A stretch of DNA of 64,000 bases from Novosphingobium sp. 18050 (GTDB lineage: Bacteria > Pseudomonadota > Alphaproteobacteria > Sphingomonadales > Sphingomonadaceae). Positions 55,870 through 64,000 of the stretch are shown here, piece after piece (position 1 is the stretch's first letter; every line of letters starts with the position of its first letter). The stretch spans positions 124,001-188,000 of the forward strand of contig NZ_CACSJO010000004.1 in assembly GCF_902706195.1 (NCBI RefSeq), read 5' to 3'. The translations under genes were made by a program, and so were the position numbers. A model generated the notes under the pieces. That model had not been told where the DNA came from, did not search any database, and saw only the letters and a program-made list of their open reading frames with translations.

Positions 55870-58173
55870 TTAACCAATCAGCCGCGCTCTCCTGCCTGAT
55901 ACGAAGTCGAGAAAGTCCCGAAATGGGACAGGGCGGCTGACGTAGTAGCCCTGCACCAGGTCGCATCCCATTCCCGTGAGCATCTCGAGAACCTTGGCCG
56001 TCTCCACACCTTCGGCGACAACGACACGGTCTAGCGAGTGGGCCATCTCGATGATCGACTGCACAAGCAGCAGATCATCCTTGCGGCCTTCCATCGAAGA
56101 CACGAACGTCTTGTCGATCTTCACCTCGCTCGCCGGCAGATAGCGCAGATAATCAATCGTCGCATTGCCGGTTCCGAAATCGTCGATAGACAACCGCAGT
56201 CCCGACTGGACGAGGCGCTGCAACATCTGGAAAGTGCGTGAGCTGCGATCGAGGCGGTCGGTTTCGGTGATCTCTAGGATGAGCCGATTGGGTGACAGGC
56301 CATGCAAGGCCAGAATTTCCGAGATCATGCCCGGAAGGCCAGGGTTTCGAAGGAGCTGCGCCGAGATATTGACGGACATGGTCAGTTCGTACCCACTGCG
56401 CTCCAACTCAACGGCCACCCGCACAGCATCATTGATGACGAAGCGCGTGATTCGTTCGATGCGGTGGAATTCCTCGGCAATCCGGATAAATTTGTCAGGG
56501 CCGATCGGACCTCGCTCGGGATGCGTCCAGCGCACCAGCGCCTCGGCGCCGCAGATGCGGTTGGATTTCAACTCCAGCTTCGGCTGATAGGCCACCCAGA
56601 CTTCGCCATTATCAATGGCCCGGTCGAGCGAGGTCAGCAGCGAGATTTCCCACTGTGCCTCATGCTTGCCCGCTTCGTGCTGATAGACCAGTTCGTCATT
56701 GCGCACTGCCTCTTCGGCCGCCTGCATCGCACTGGCAACACGGCCGGATAGGGCTCTGCCGAACTCGGAATCGACGCCGCAATTGAAAGAGAGGTCCACA
56801 TCGATACCACCGACCTGGATACCATTCTGGACGATCCGGTGCAGGCCTTCCAGGTTCTCGAACAAGTCGAACGAACTGCGGATGGACGAAAGCCACACAA
56901 ACATGCCGCCTTCGTGGTAGATCATCACGTTCTCATCACTGATGCGGATACGGCGGACGATCTCCTTGGCGAGTTGCGCCTCGACATGTTCCGCAAAGCT
57001 ACCGATGATCGCGCCGTAGTTGCGGATCTTCAGCGCGACGAGAATGCGGGTCGACACGTCGGCGGAATTGCGAAGCGCCTGAACGCTAGGCAGCCCGGAG
57101 CCAGTATTGGTTTCGCCAGCCTCCTCGACACGGTCGAGGTTACGCATGCGGATCACCGCAACAAGAGCGACGCTGAACGCCGGGATCACTTCTACTTGGA
57201 TTCCTACGTAATCAAGCAGAAACGGGGCAGCACCAACGACGGCCACAAGTCCGCTAAAACGGTAAATGTCCAGAACCCGGCCTCGACCAAGGCCAGATGC
57301 CACCAAAACAAGAACGAGCAGGAAAGCCGGAAACCAGCCATACTCTCTGGGCATACCGCGTTTAAGTGTATCGGCCCCAATTGCGTGGAAGTATGCGCCT
57401 GGGGCATTAACGCCCTGGCCCGGAATAGAATGGATATCGTTAAACGAAACTGCCGTCGGGGCGACAAGTATGTCCTTTCCGCGCACAATTGCGGGATCAA
57501 ACTGGCCGCGGATGGCATCGATATAGCTTAGAGTCGGATACGATGTCACCGCAATAGAAAAATCAGGAAAATACAATTCATCCGTCCCACCTTCTATGCC
57601 AGCAATGGCAGCAGAAATAGAAGGGATCTTCCCATTCGGGCTACCCGAAGCGAACGGCAGTTGGACATTAAGATTGAGAGGACGGTGACGCACCAGGATC
57701 GATGCAGTAGACGCGTAATCACGATACGCTTGAAGCGGCATCTTTCCGGCGTAGTTGCCCATCTGCCCATTGCTGTCGACGGCAGCGCCAAGCACGACCT
57801 TGCCAGAGTTCGCCTTCAACACTTCGATAAATTTGGCGTCATCTTCGCGAGATCCCGGCGTTGAGAACGAACGATCGAAGTAAACGCGCTTAGCTCCGGC
57901 AGAAAAAAGGTGCCTAATCGCGTCAGCGTCATTACCATGAGTAATGTCATTGGCGCCAAGCTCGCCCAATGTTCGGGTATCTTGCTGGATCACCACGATG
58001 CCGCCACTGGAGGGCTGAATACGTGACATCCAACGCACATTGCGAAGATAATCCTCCAACGGCAATCCAAGGCCGCTGATGCCCATAGCCAAGCCAGTAA
58101 GCGCGGCCCAGAACACGATTCTTACACGCGGCTTCGTCCAAAAATTACCAAGGCGTGCCGTGATGCCGTTCAT
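55870..58173 (-). CDS. CHASE2 sensor c-di-GMP phosphodiesterase (EAL), with degenerate GGDEF
   Basis: 767 aa. N-terminal TM helix (IVFWAALTGLAMGISGL), a periplasmic CHASE2 domain (residues about 45-285), three more TM helices (YGWFPAFLLVLVLVASGL and on), then a diguanylate-cyclase-like domain whose signature is reduced to HEGGMFVWL, hence inactive. The EAL domain has GAEALVRW, NISAQLL, EITETDRL, DDFGTGNATIDYL, KIDKTFV and AEGVET, so catalysis of c-di-GMP hydrolysis looks intact. It is divergent from nothing; the XrtA locus lies 215 bp upstream in the same direction. Likely controls attachment or EPS made by the neighbours. Confidence 0.9.
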   Translation of the reverse strand: MNGITARLGNFWTKPRVRIVFWAALTGLAMGISGLGLPLEDYLRNVRWMSRIQPSSGGIVVIQQDTRTLGELGANDITHGNDADAIRHLFSAGAKRVYFDRSFSTPGSREDDAKFIEVLKANSGKVVLGAAVDSNGQMGNYAGKMPLQAYRDYASTASILVRHRPLNLNVQLPFASGSPNGKIPSISAAIAGIEGGTDELYFPDFSIAVTSYPTLSYIDAIRGQFDPAIVRGKDILVAPTAVSFNDIHSIPGQGVNAPGAYFHAIGADTLKRGMPREYGWFPAFLLVLVLVASGLGRGRVLDIYRFSGLVAVVGAAPFLLDYVGIQVEVIPAFSVALVAVIRMRNLDRVEEAGETNTGSGLPSVQALRNSADVSTRILVALKIRNYGAIIGSFAEHVEAQLAKEIVRRIRISDENVMIYHEGGMFVWLSSIRSSFDLFENLEGLHRIVQNGIQVGGIDVDLSFNCGVDSEFGRALSGRVASAMQAAEEAVRNDELVYQHEAGKHEAQWEISLLTSLDRAIDNGEVWVAYQPKLELKSNRICGAEALVRWTHPERGPIGPDKFIRIAEEFHRIERITRFVINDAVRVAVELERSGYELTMSVNISAQLLRNPGLPGMISEILALHGLSPNRLILEITETDRLDRSSRTFQMLQRLVQSGLRLSIDDFGTGNATIDYLRYLPASEVKIDKTFVSSMEGRKDDLLLVQSIIEMAHSLDRVVVAEGVETAKVLEMLTGMGCDLVQGYYVSRPVPFRDFLDFVSGRRARLIG

Positions 58174-58388
58174 GATGGCAATCTCGCTTCACCGATCAGA
58201 ACAAGCGTCATCGCCGCGAAAAACTTCCGCTTTGAATTCTGGCAATGGCGACCGATTTTGTTCATTGACGTCCCGCAATGGCGCTTCGCTCATGCCGGAC
58301 TACCGCAAAGGTCCTAAGAATCAGTTTAGTTAATCCGGTCGCCCCATTGAAAAGCGATCATGTCGGTATTTGGGCGCCGCGTGCTGCC

Positions 58389-60284
58389 TTAACCGATACC
58401 GAGTCCGGTAAATGCCTTATTAAGCATAAGGAGTTGCCAGAGCAGGCGGGAGTTGTCGGCCGTGCCGGCAATGTGGCTGTCAACCAGCCCTGAGAGACGG
58501 CGGGTGTCGAACCAGCCCGTGCGAGCCAGCGCTGCACCACCCGCGATTTCGCGGGCGGTTTCGGCCAAAGGGCCACGGAACCACTGAGCAATAGGGGTCA
58601 CGAAACCCTGCTTGGGGCGATAGAGAATATCGTCCGGCAGGTAGCGGCGCATCGCCTTTTTCATCAACCACTTGCCCTGCCCGCCACGCACACGCATCGA
58701 TTCCGGCAGGCTCGCGGCGAATTCGATCAGGCGATAGTCGAGCAACGGTTCGCGTGCCTCCAGACTTACCGCCATGCTGGTGCGATCGACCTTGGTGAGG
58801 ATATCGCCCGGAAGCCAGGCCTTGAGGTCTGCATATTGCGCTTGGTCCAGCCCCGAACGAGCCGGAGCCCTGCGCATCAGCTCCAGCACCGGGTCTTCGG
58901 CTCGGTAATCGCCTCGCAGGCGGCGGAATTCGTCGGAATAGAGCCCGTCCCGCAGTTCCGGCGGCGCAAAAGCCATCGACCGGGCATACCCCTGCGCTGA
59001 ATCGCCCGCGAGCGACAGCAACGTCGATTTGGCACGCAACGGACGCGGCGCCCAGTCTGCCTTGGGATAGAGCGCACCGAGAGACCCGAACACCGGACCG
59101 CGAAGGGCCTGTGGCACAAGCGCCCTTACCCGGTCCTCGCCGCTCTGGAAAACATGGCGGCGATAACCGGCCAATGCCTCATCGGCACCGTCGCCAGAAA
59201 GCGCGACAGTCACGGATTCGCGTGCTAGCTGACATACCCGCCAGGTCGGCAGCGCGGATGCATCGGCGAAAGGTTCGTCGAACATGCCCGCGAGTTGGTC
59301 GATCGCAGAGAAATCGTCCGGCGAGACTTTGCGCGAAGCATGGTCGGTAGCGAAAAGCCGCGCGACTTGGGAGGCATAGGCGCTCTCGTCCAGCCCCGCC
59401 ACGTCGAAACCGATCGAACATGTGCGCACGGGCCGCCCGCTCGCCTCGGCCATCAGCGCGACGACGCTCGAACTGTCCACCCCGCCCGACAGAAACGCGC
59501 CGAGCGGCACGTCGGCGACCATCCGCGAGGATACCGCCTGCTGCATCAGGTGCACGAGTTCAGCTTCCAGATCGGCGGCCTTGCCCTTGCGGCGGTCAGC
59601 GAAAGAAACGTCCCACCATTGGCTGGGACGGGGCAGCGGACTGCCGTGGCGCAGCAGCAGCGAGTGGCCCGCCGCCAGCTTGTGCACGCCTTTCAGGATC
59701 GCGCGGCTATCGGGAACGTAGCCCCAGGTGAGGTAATCCTCGATCGCCAGCGGGTCGATCTCGCGCCGCAGCAACGGGTGGGCCAGTAGCGCCTTGAGTT
59801 CCGAGCCGAAAGCCAGGCTGCCGTCGCTTAGCGCCGCATAATAGAGCGGCTTCACACCGAGCCGGTCCCGCGCAAGGAACAGGCTGCGCGCCTCCAGATC
59901 GTAGATCGCGAAAGCGAACATGCCGTTGAGGCGCGAAACACAATCCGGCCCCCAGCGCTGCCAGGCCGCGAGGATCACCTCGCTATCGCCATCGGTGCGG
60001 AAGGTGGCGCCGGCCGCCTTCAGTTCCTGGCGCAGTTCGCGGTAGTTGTAGATCTCGCCGTTGAAGACCAGCATCGCACGGCCATCGGGTGAGGGCATGG
60101 GCTGGGGCGAACCGGCCAGGTCGATGATCGAGAGACGACGATGGCCAAGGCCCACGCCGGGCGCGGTCCATACGCCCTGCCCGTCAGGCCCGCGATGCGC
60201 GATGGCGTTGCACATCGCCTCGATCCGGGCGGGATCGACGGGCTTGGGCGTTTCGAGATGATAGATACCGGCGATACCGCACAT
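58389..60284 (-). CDS. Asparagine synthase (glutamine-hydrolysing), XrtA-associated amidotransferase
   Basis: 631 aa. Cys2 nucleophile (MCGIAGIYHL), AHRGPDGQGVW, HRRLSIIDLAG and FNGEIYNYREL form the class II glutaminase; FLSGGVDSSSVVALM is the synthetase PP-loop; then SYASQVARLF and LSGDGADEALAGYRRH. It fits the subfamily linked with exosortase A (PEP-CTERM) loci, where it probably amidates a sugar of the EPS rather than making free asparagine. Ten bases past the exosortase stop lies its ATG, so it belongs to that operon. Confidence 0.9.
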   Translation of the reverse strand: MCGIAGIYHLETPKPVDPARIEAMCNAIAHRGPDGQGVWTAPGVGLGHRRLSIIDLAGSPQPMPSPDGRAMLVFNGEIYNYRELRQELKAAGATFRTDGDSEVILAAWQRWGPDCVSRLNGMFAFAIYDLEARSLFLARDRLGVKPLYYAALSDGSLAFGSELKALLAHPLLRREIDPLAIEDYLTWGYVPDSRAILKGVHKLAAGHSLLLRHGSPLPRPSQWWDVSFADRRKGKAADLEAELVHLMQQAVSSRMVADVPLGAFLSGGVDSSSVVALMAEASGRPVRTCSIGFDVAGLDESAYASQVARLFATDHASRKVSPDDFSAIDQLAGMFDEPFADASALPTWRVCQLARESVTVALSGDGADEALAGYRRHVFQSGEDRVRALVPQALRGPVFGSLGALYPKADWAPRPLRAKSTLLSLAGDSAQGYARSMAFAPPELRDGLYSDEFRRLRGDYRAEDPVLELMRRAPARSGLDQAQYADLKAWLPGDILTKVDRTSMAVSLEAREPLLDYRLIEFAASLPESMRVRGGQGKWLMKKAMRRYLPDDILYRPKQGFVTPIAQWFRGPLAETAREIAGGAALARTGWFDTRRLSGLVDSHIAGTADNSRLLWQLLMLNKAFTGLGIG

Positions 60285-60293
60285 GGGCTTTGG

Positions 60294-61868
60294 CTACCTG
60301 AGCTGGATCACGCGGTCCACCCATGGCCCAAGCGGCCCTGTGGATGCGCGGAAAGCGGAAATGGACTGCTGCGCAGCGCCGCGCGGCGCATCCTCTGCCG
60401 AAAGAATCAGCATTGCGGTAGGCGGGGCCCGGAACAGCAGATGGTCACGGATGACCGCCAGTTTAAGATGCGCATTGCTGCCGGAGAGCAGCGAACCCGT
60501 GCGATAGAAAGTCACCGCGACGCGCTCGATCCGGCCGTTGCCTAACAGGCGCTCGCTGGTGCCGCTGGCCATGTCACCGGCCATAGCAGGGCCCGAAGAC
60601 TGCCACGACCAAGGGCTTTTCGGCATGAGCGCGCCCTGACCGAAACCGCCCGCCTCACGGCCCTCGCCCTGGCTGGCATAGAGCGCGATGAAGACGTCGA
60701 CCTTGTGGCCCGCACCGTCGCGGTAGCGGCCGAGCAGGCGGTGGGAAGCGCCCTCTGCATGGGGCTCCCACCAGATCGCGGGGGTGTAGTCGGTGCGAGT
60801 CCAGCCGGCGACTTCCGGCAGGTCGATACGCGGCGGCATCGATGCTTCCAGCGTATCGGCGACAAATGCCCAACCCCACGCGGCGGCGAAGACCAGCGCG
60901 ATACCGGCAAGAGCAGCCCTGCCGGAAATGTCGAATGCCTCCAGCCGGCCCAACCATGCCTTGCCGGCGATGTGGTGCGCATCGATCATCGGTGCGTTCA
61001 TCGGCCGGTCGAAGAAGCGCCAGGCCCCGGCGATCACCAGTGCCAGCACGATAGCGAAGAAGAACCAGCCGTAGACGATGTGGTCGAACCCGGCCGCCGC
61101 CTCGACGCCCCATATCTGTGCGGCGTAGATCGTGCCCCAAGCGCGCACGCCATTAGCGAGGATCGGCACGATAATGCATGCCGCCAGCATCGCCGCGCGG
61201 CGGCGCCAGTTGAGGAAACACACGTTGGCGCAAAGCACACCGAACGCGACCATGGCGATCAGGAATTTTACACCTGAACAAGCCTCGGCGACCTCGAAAA
61301 GGCCCACCGGGGTGTCGATGAACACGCCATCGATCTCTGCCGGGATGCCGCTGAAATGGGTGAGCGCGATGGTGATGTCCGCGGTGATGGTCTGCAGCAC
61401 CTTCACCAGTTCCTCGCCCACAGCGACGAGGAAGACGAGGTAGCACAGCGGGAACAGCAGCCCCGCGCTGACCCGCACGCCCAGCAGCAACGGCACGCAG
61501 GCGCCCAGCATCGCGACCGCCCCGGCCTGCCGCGCAAGGTCGAGGCCCGACATCGCACCCAGCAGCCAGAGGAAAGCTGCCCCGCCAAGAAGGACCAGCC
61601 CCGGCCACCAGGCGCGCGGGGTCAGCCGCTCCAGTTCGGGCCAGCGCTGCCACACCAGCCAGCCCAGGATCGGTGGAATCAGCAGGATATGGTTATAGGT
61701 AGAGATGTTCCACCACTGGCGGGCCATCGCCGCCCAGTCTGCGAAGAAAGCGGCGAACAGCACCAGCCATGCCAGCGAAAGATGTACCACTGCCGCCTGC
61801 CACTGCGGCGTCAGCGCGCGCCATGTCCGCCCCGGAGCGGCCGCCAGTGCGGCTACGTCAGACTGCAT
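60294..61868 (-). CDS. xrtA: Exosortase A fused to EpsI-type domain
   Basis: 524 aa. Residues 20-290 are a membrane exosortase with eight or so TM helices and the catalytic triad Cys197 (FEVAEACSGVKFLIA), Arg242 (LANGVRAWGTI) and His263 (FDHIVYGWFFF). The C-terminal 200 residues, outside the membrane, are the EpsI-type domain (LEASMPPRIDLPEVAGWTR ... DVFIALYASQGEGREAGG). It cleaves PEP-CTERM sorting signals and is required for EPS export or anchoring. It overlaps the sugar-transferase gene by 11 bp. No PEP-CTERM target is in the window. Confidence 0.93.
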   Translation of the reverse strand: MQSDVAALAAAPGRTWRALTPQWQAAVVHLSLAWLVLFAAFFADWAAMARQWWNISTYNHILLIPPILGWLVWQRWPELERLTPRAWWPGLVLLGGAAFLWLLGAMSGLDLARQAGAVAMLGACVPLLLGVRVSAGLLFPLCYLVFLVAVGEELVKVLQTITADITIALTHFSGIPAEIDGVFIDTPVGLFEVAEACSGVKFLIAMVAFGVLCANVCFLNWRRRAAMLAACIIVPILANGVRAWGTIYAAQIWGVEAAAGFDHIVYGWFFFAIVLALVIAGAWRFFDRPMNAPMIDAHHIAGKAWLGRLEAFDISGRAALAGIALVFAAAWGWAFVADTLEASMPPRIDLPEVAGWTRTDYTPAIWWEPHAEGASHRLLGRYRDGAGHKVDVFIALYASQGEGREAGGFGQGALMPKSPWSWQSSGPAMAGDMASGTSERLLGNGRIERVAVTFYRTGSLLSGSNAHLKLAVIRDHLLFRAPPTAMLILSAEDAPRGAAQQSISAFRASTGPLGPWVDRVIQLR

Positions 61869-63096
61869 CGATAGTGCTTTCGCTCATGACACCCATGTAT
61901 TCCGGCAGACGGGCAAGCGCGGCTTCCCAACTGGCATTTGCAAGAATCCAGTTGCGGGCGGCCTGCCCCATTTCCCTGGCCAGCGCAGGCGCACGGCCAA
62001 GGTCGAGCAGGGCCTGCGCTATCGCAGCGTCGCTTTCGCGCACGGCGAATTCCCTGCCATCCAGCGCGTCGATGCCGGTGGCCGCACCCGGCGAAAGAAC
62101 GACCGGAAGCGCCATGGCCATGGCTTCGAGTACCTTATTCTGCACGCCCCGGGCGATTTCCAACGGCACCAGCGCCATATCGGCAGCGGCGAGCCAGGGG
62201 CGAATATCATCCACCCTGCCCCACACCATGATGCCGTCCCGCCCGCTGCACGCGGTGAGTGCGGACGAGGGATTGCGGCCGACGATGTGCAGGCTTGCAT
62301 CGGGGCACATCTCGCGCACCAGCGGCATGATTCGCTCGATTGCACGGGTCGCCGCCTCGATATTCGGCGCGTAGTCCATCTGTCCGGTGAAGACGATCCG
62401 CGGACCTTCGTGCGCCAGCATGCGCGGCTCAGGCACGACCGGAAGCGGATCGAAGTAAGCCGCGTCGAGGCCATTGCCCATGGCGCGCACGCGGGCGGCC
62501 CCGCGGGCGGCCCCGTCCGGCAGACGCGAGCGCAGCAGCTCCGCTTCGGCACCGCTGATCAGAAGGGTTACGTCGGCAGAGGCGGCAATGCGGGCTTCCT
62601 CAGCGCGCAGAAGGCGGGCTTCGCGCTTTTCCATCCACGAACGGAAACCCCGGCCCTTCGCGGCGTAAGCCTCGAACTTGGCGGAATCGACGTCGACCAG
62701 ATCGGCGATAACCCGGCCCTTGAAGCCTTCCGGCACATATTGCGCCATCTGGCCTGAGAAGACGTAGATGACGTCGATCGGACGCCGTGCCAGCAGGTCA
62801 TGCACATAGGCTTCCAGCTTGCGGTCGTGAAACGCGCTGAGGCTGAGCGGACGCCTGCTCGCCAGCGCCTCGACGCCCGCGATCGGCAGCGCCTTCGCGC
62901 GTTCGACGAGACGATAGCTTGCCGCGAGATCGGCAAGGTCAGCCTCGTAGGCACGGTCCTGTTCGTCGTCAGCAAACGTCGCGACGTGGACGGGGGCAAG
63001 ACCGGCGAGCGCCTTGAGCACATGATGCGAACGAATTTTGTCACCGCGATCCGGTGGAAACGGGATGCGGTGCGAGAGGAACAGGATTTCGCCCAT
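61858..63096 (-). CDS. Glycosyltransferase, XrtA/PEP-CTERM system-associated (sugar transferase, stp1-like)
   Basis: 412 aa GT-B fold (GT4-like). ILFLSHRIPFPPDRGDKIRSHHVLKAL at the N terminus, VIADLVDVDSAKFEAYA in the middle, IVFTGQMDYAPNIEAATRAIERI, IHIVGRNPSS-type strand and PLEIARGVQNKVLEAMAMALPVV, which holds the conserved Glu of the donor site. This is the pattern of the sugar transferases found with exosortase A. ATG 63096 shares its A with the FemAB gene stop (TGATG). The frame is open upstream to 63420, but inside the FemAB gene. Confidence 0.88.
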   Translation of the reverse strand: MGEILFLSHRIPFPPDRGDKIRSHHVLKALAGLAPVHVATFADDEQDRAYEADLADLAASYRLVERAKALPIAGVEALASRRPLSLSAFHDRKLEAYVHDLLARRPIDVIYVFSGQMAQYVPEGFKGRVIADLVDVDSAKFEAYAAKGRGFRSWMEKREARLLRAEEARIAASADVTLLISGAEAELLRSRLPDGAARGAARVRAMGNGLDAAYFDPLPVVPEPRMLAHEGPRIVFTGQMDYAPNIEAATRAIERIMPLVREMCPDASLHIVGRNPSSALTACSGRDGIMVWGRVDDIRPWLAAADMALVPLEIARGVQNKVLEAMAMALPVVLSPGAATGIDALDGREFAVRESDAAIAQALLDLGRAPALAREMGQAARNWILANASWEAALARLPEYMGVMSESTIDAV

Positions 63097-64000
63097 CAAC
63101 CGATTCCGCGCGCGATCAGCGGGCCAAGGCGGTTGGCCAGGCCCAGCGGCAAGCGCTGCCAGAGCTTGATCTGGAGCGAGAGTTTGCCGCTGGTGGGATC
63201 GGCGTCCCGCTTTGCGGCGCCGGGCTGGGTCCATGTGGCATACGTCAGTGGCTCGGGCTCGAAGCCCCAGTTGCGCTTGAAATGATAGGCCCCGCTCTGT
63301 GTCTTGGAGCGGCCGAAGTCGAACACGCTCGCACCCCGGCGGCGGGCGTGGAGCATTAGTTCGTAATACATGCGGTCGTTCGCGCGCAGCCGCCGCGCGT
63401 CCCAGGTGCCGCCGCCCCAATAGGGCATGACCGCGCCCTGGTGGTACACGCTGATGACGCTGGCGACCGGCTTGTCCTCGTGCCGGACGGTCAGAATATC
63501 GGCGTCCGCGCCGAACCCGTCGACCACCGAATCCAGCAGTGCGCGTGGAAACACTGGCGTGCCGAGATTGCGGTAGCTTTCGCAGAACACCGCGTAGTGG
63601 GCAGCGCGGTCCCGCTCGGAAGTGCCGACCTCGATGGTGAGGTCTATACCCAGCGAGCGGCGCACTTCGGCGCGCTGCTTGCGCGGGATCGAGGTGAGCT
63701 GCGCTTCGTCGTCAACCGCAAGCGGACGGGCGAACCCGGCATGCGATTCGGTTTTCAGCGCCCAGCCCCCAACTTCTGCCGGCAGCACTCCGCCGCGCAG
63801 TTCGATCGAGGGGCACGACAGGCGCCGGGCCAGTTCCTCGACCGCGGCGAAAACCGCCTCGGCATCAGCATCGTCGGTGGTCAGCAGGCCGCCGCCCACC
63901 GCGAAACCGGTGGAGGCGAGGATGCGGCCGAACACCGGAGAATGGATCGCATCGAGCGGCAGGAAAGCGACGATCTCGCCGCCGCGTTCCTGCACCAGCG
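63096..64000 (-). CDS. FemAB family protein, XrtA/PEP-CTERM system-associated (5' end outside window)
   Basis: At least 301 codons; the start lies beyond position 64000. GNAT/FemABX fold: RKQRAEVRRSLGIDLTIEV, HYAVFCESYRNLGTPVFPRALLDSV, VASVISVYHQGAVMPYWGGG and NDRMYYELMLHARRRGASVFDFGRSKTQSGAYHFKRNWGFEPEPLTY, which is the diagnostic tail. Proteins of this family accompany exosortase A and presumably add an amino acid to a sugar or lipid. Its TGA overlaps the glycosyltransferase ATG. It belongs to the same minus operon that runs to 58389. Confidence 0.85.
   Translation of the reverse strand, partial: LVQERGGEIVAFLPLDAIHSPVFGRILASTGFAVGGGLLTTDDADAEAVFAAVEELARRLSCPSIELRGGVLPAEVGGWALKTESHAGFARPLAVDDEAQLTSIPRKQRAEVRRSLGIDLTIEVGTSERDRAAHYAVFCESYRNLGTPVFPRALLDSVVDGFGADADILTVRHEDKPVASVISVYHQGAVMPYWGGGTWDARRLRANDRMYYELMLHARRRGASVFDFGRSKTQSGAYHFKRNWGFEPEPLTYATWTQPGAAKRDADPTSGKLSLQIKLWQRLPLGLANRLGPLIARGIG

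Noticed and set aside
1..64000. tRNA, rRNA, insertion sequences, prophage
   Set aside because: No cloverleaf with TTCGA-type loop in intergenic regions, no transposase or integrase motif, no terminal repeats around gene blocks were seen.

Overview
The window looks like chromosomal DNA of a high-GC alphaproteobacterium, most probably a sphingomonad of the Novosphingobium type. This is inferred from an RNase E with a large acidic insert in its S1 domain, a fused cysNC, the sdhB / thioesterase / zapE gene order, an exosortase A (XrtA) EPS locus, and a large number of acyl-CoA catabolic genes. No rRNA, tRNA, CRISPR array, insertion sequence or phage gene was recognised. Codon use looks uniform.

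Layout. 1-324: 5' end of an MFS exporter. 566-18780: an accessory catabolic block with a thiolase/MarR pair; a plus-strand operon of CoA-transferase, small Cys protein, acyl-CoA ligase, a second CoA-transferase with swapped domain order and an amidohydrolase; an enoyl-CoA hydratase; an IclR regulator; and a long minus-strand run (TetR, AcuI-type reductase, second acyl-CoA ligase, SnoaL-like protein, MarR, SDR, aldehyde dehydrogenase, TetR). 18898-22459: sulfate activation (cysD, cysNC, cysQ), divergent from a LuxR-type regulator. 23664-31171: two acyl-CoA dehydrogenase (ACAD) pairs flanking an SDR, a 3-ketosteroid-dehydrogenase-like flavoprotein and a Rieske ferredoxin. 31221-38349: cation efflux transporter, an E1 alpha/beta pair of a 2-oxoacid dehydrogenase without E2/E3, a dimeric-barrel protein, and two AraC regulators around an enoyl-CoA hydratase. 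38357-44155: quinone oxidoreductase, SDR, ACAD, APH-type kinase, MarR and a secreted esterase. The kinase/ACAD/SDR trio resembles the levulinate (lva) and ACAD10/11 route for 4-hydroxyacyl-CoA.

From 44410 the content turns to housekeeping: class A PBP, N-acetylmuramoyl-L-alanine amidase, RNase E with a long structured leader, an SDR, sdhB, a thioesterase and zapE. The right end holds a CHASE2-EAL c-di-GMP phosphodiesterase, with a possible 15-residue Trp/Gly peptide gene just downstream, and an exosortase A locus: asparagine synthase-like amidotransferase, exosortase A/EpsI, sugar transferase and a FemAB-like protein cut by the window end.

How the genes may work together (inference): the left 44 kb encodes several separately regulated routes that activate bulky carboxylic acids with CoA and shorten them by beta-oxidation. 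Ligases and family III CoA-transferases load CoA; ACADs, hydratases, SDRs and the thiolase do the oxidation cycle; the KstD-like enzyme and ferredoxin suggest polycyclic or terpenoid substrates. At least nine local regulators control these routes. The signals that best merit follow-up are a 22-bp perfect inverted repeat swallowing the start codon of the cation transporter, the hairpin array in the rne leader, the domain-swapped CoA-transferase, the lva-like module and the tiny Trp/Gly peptide.
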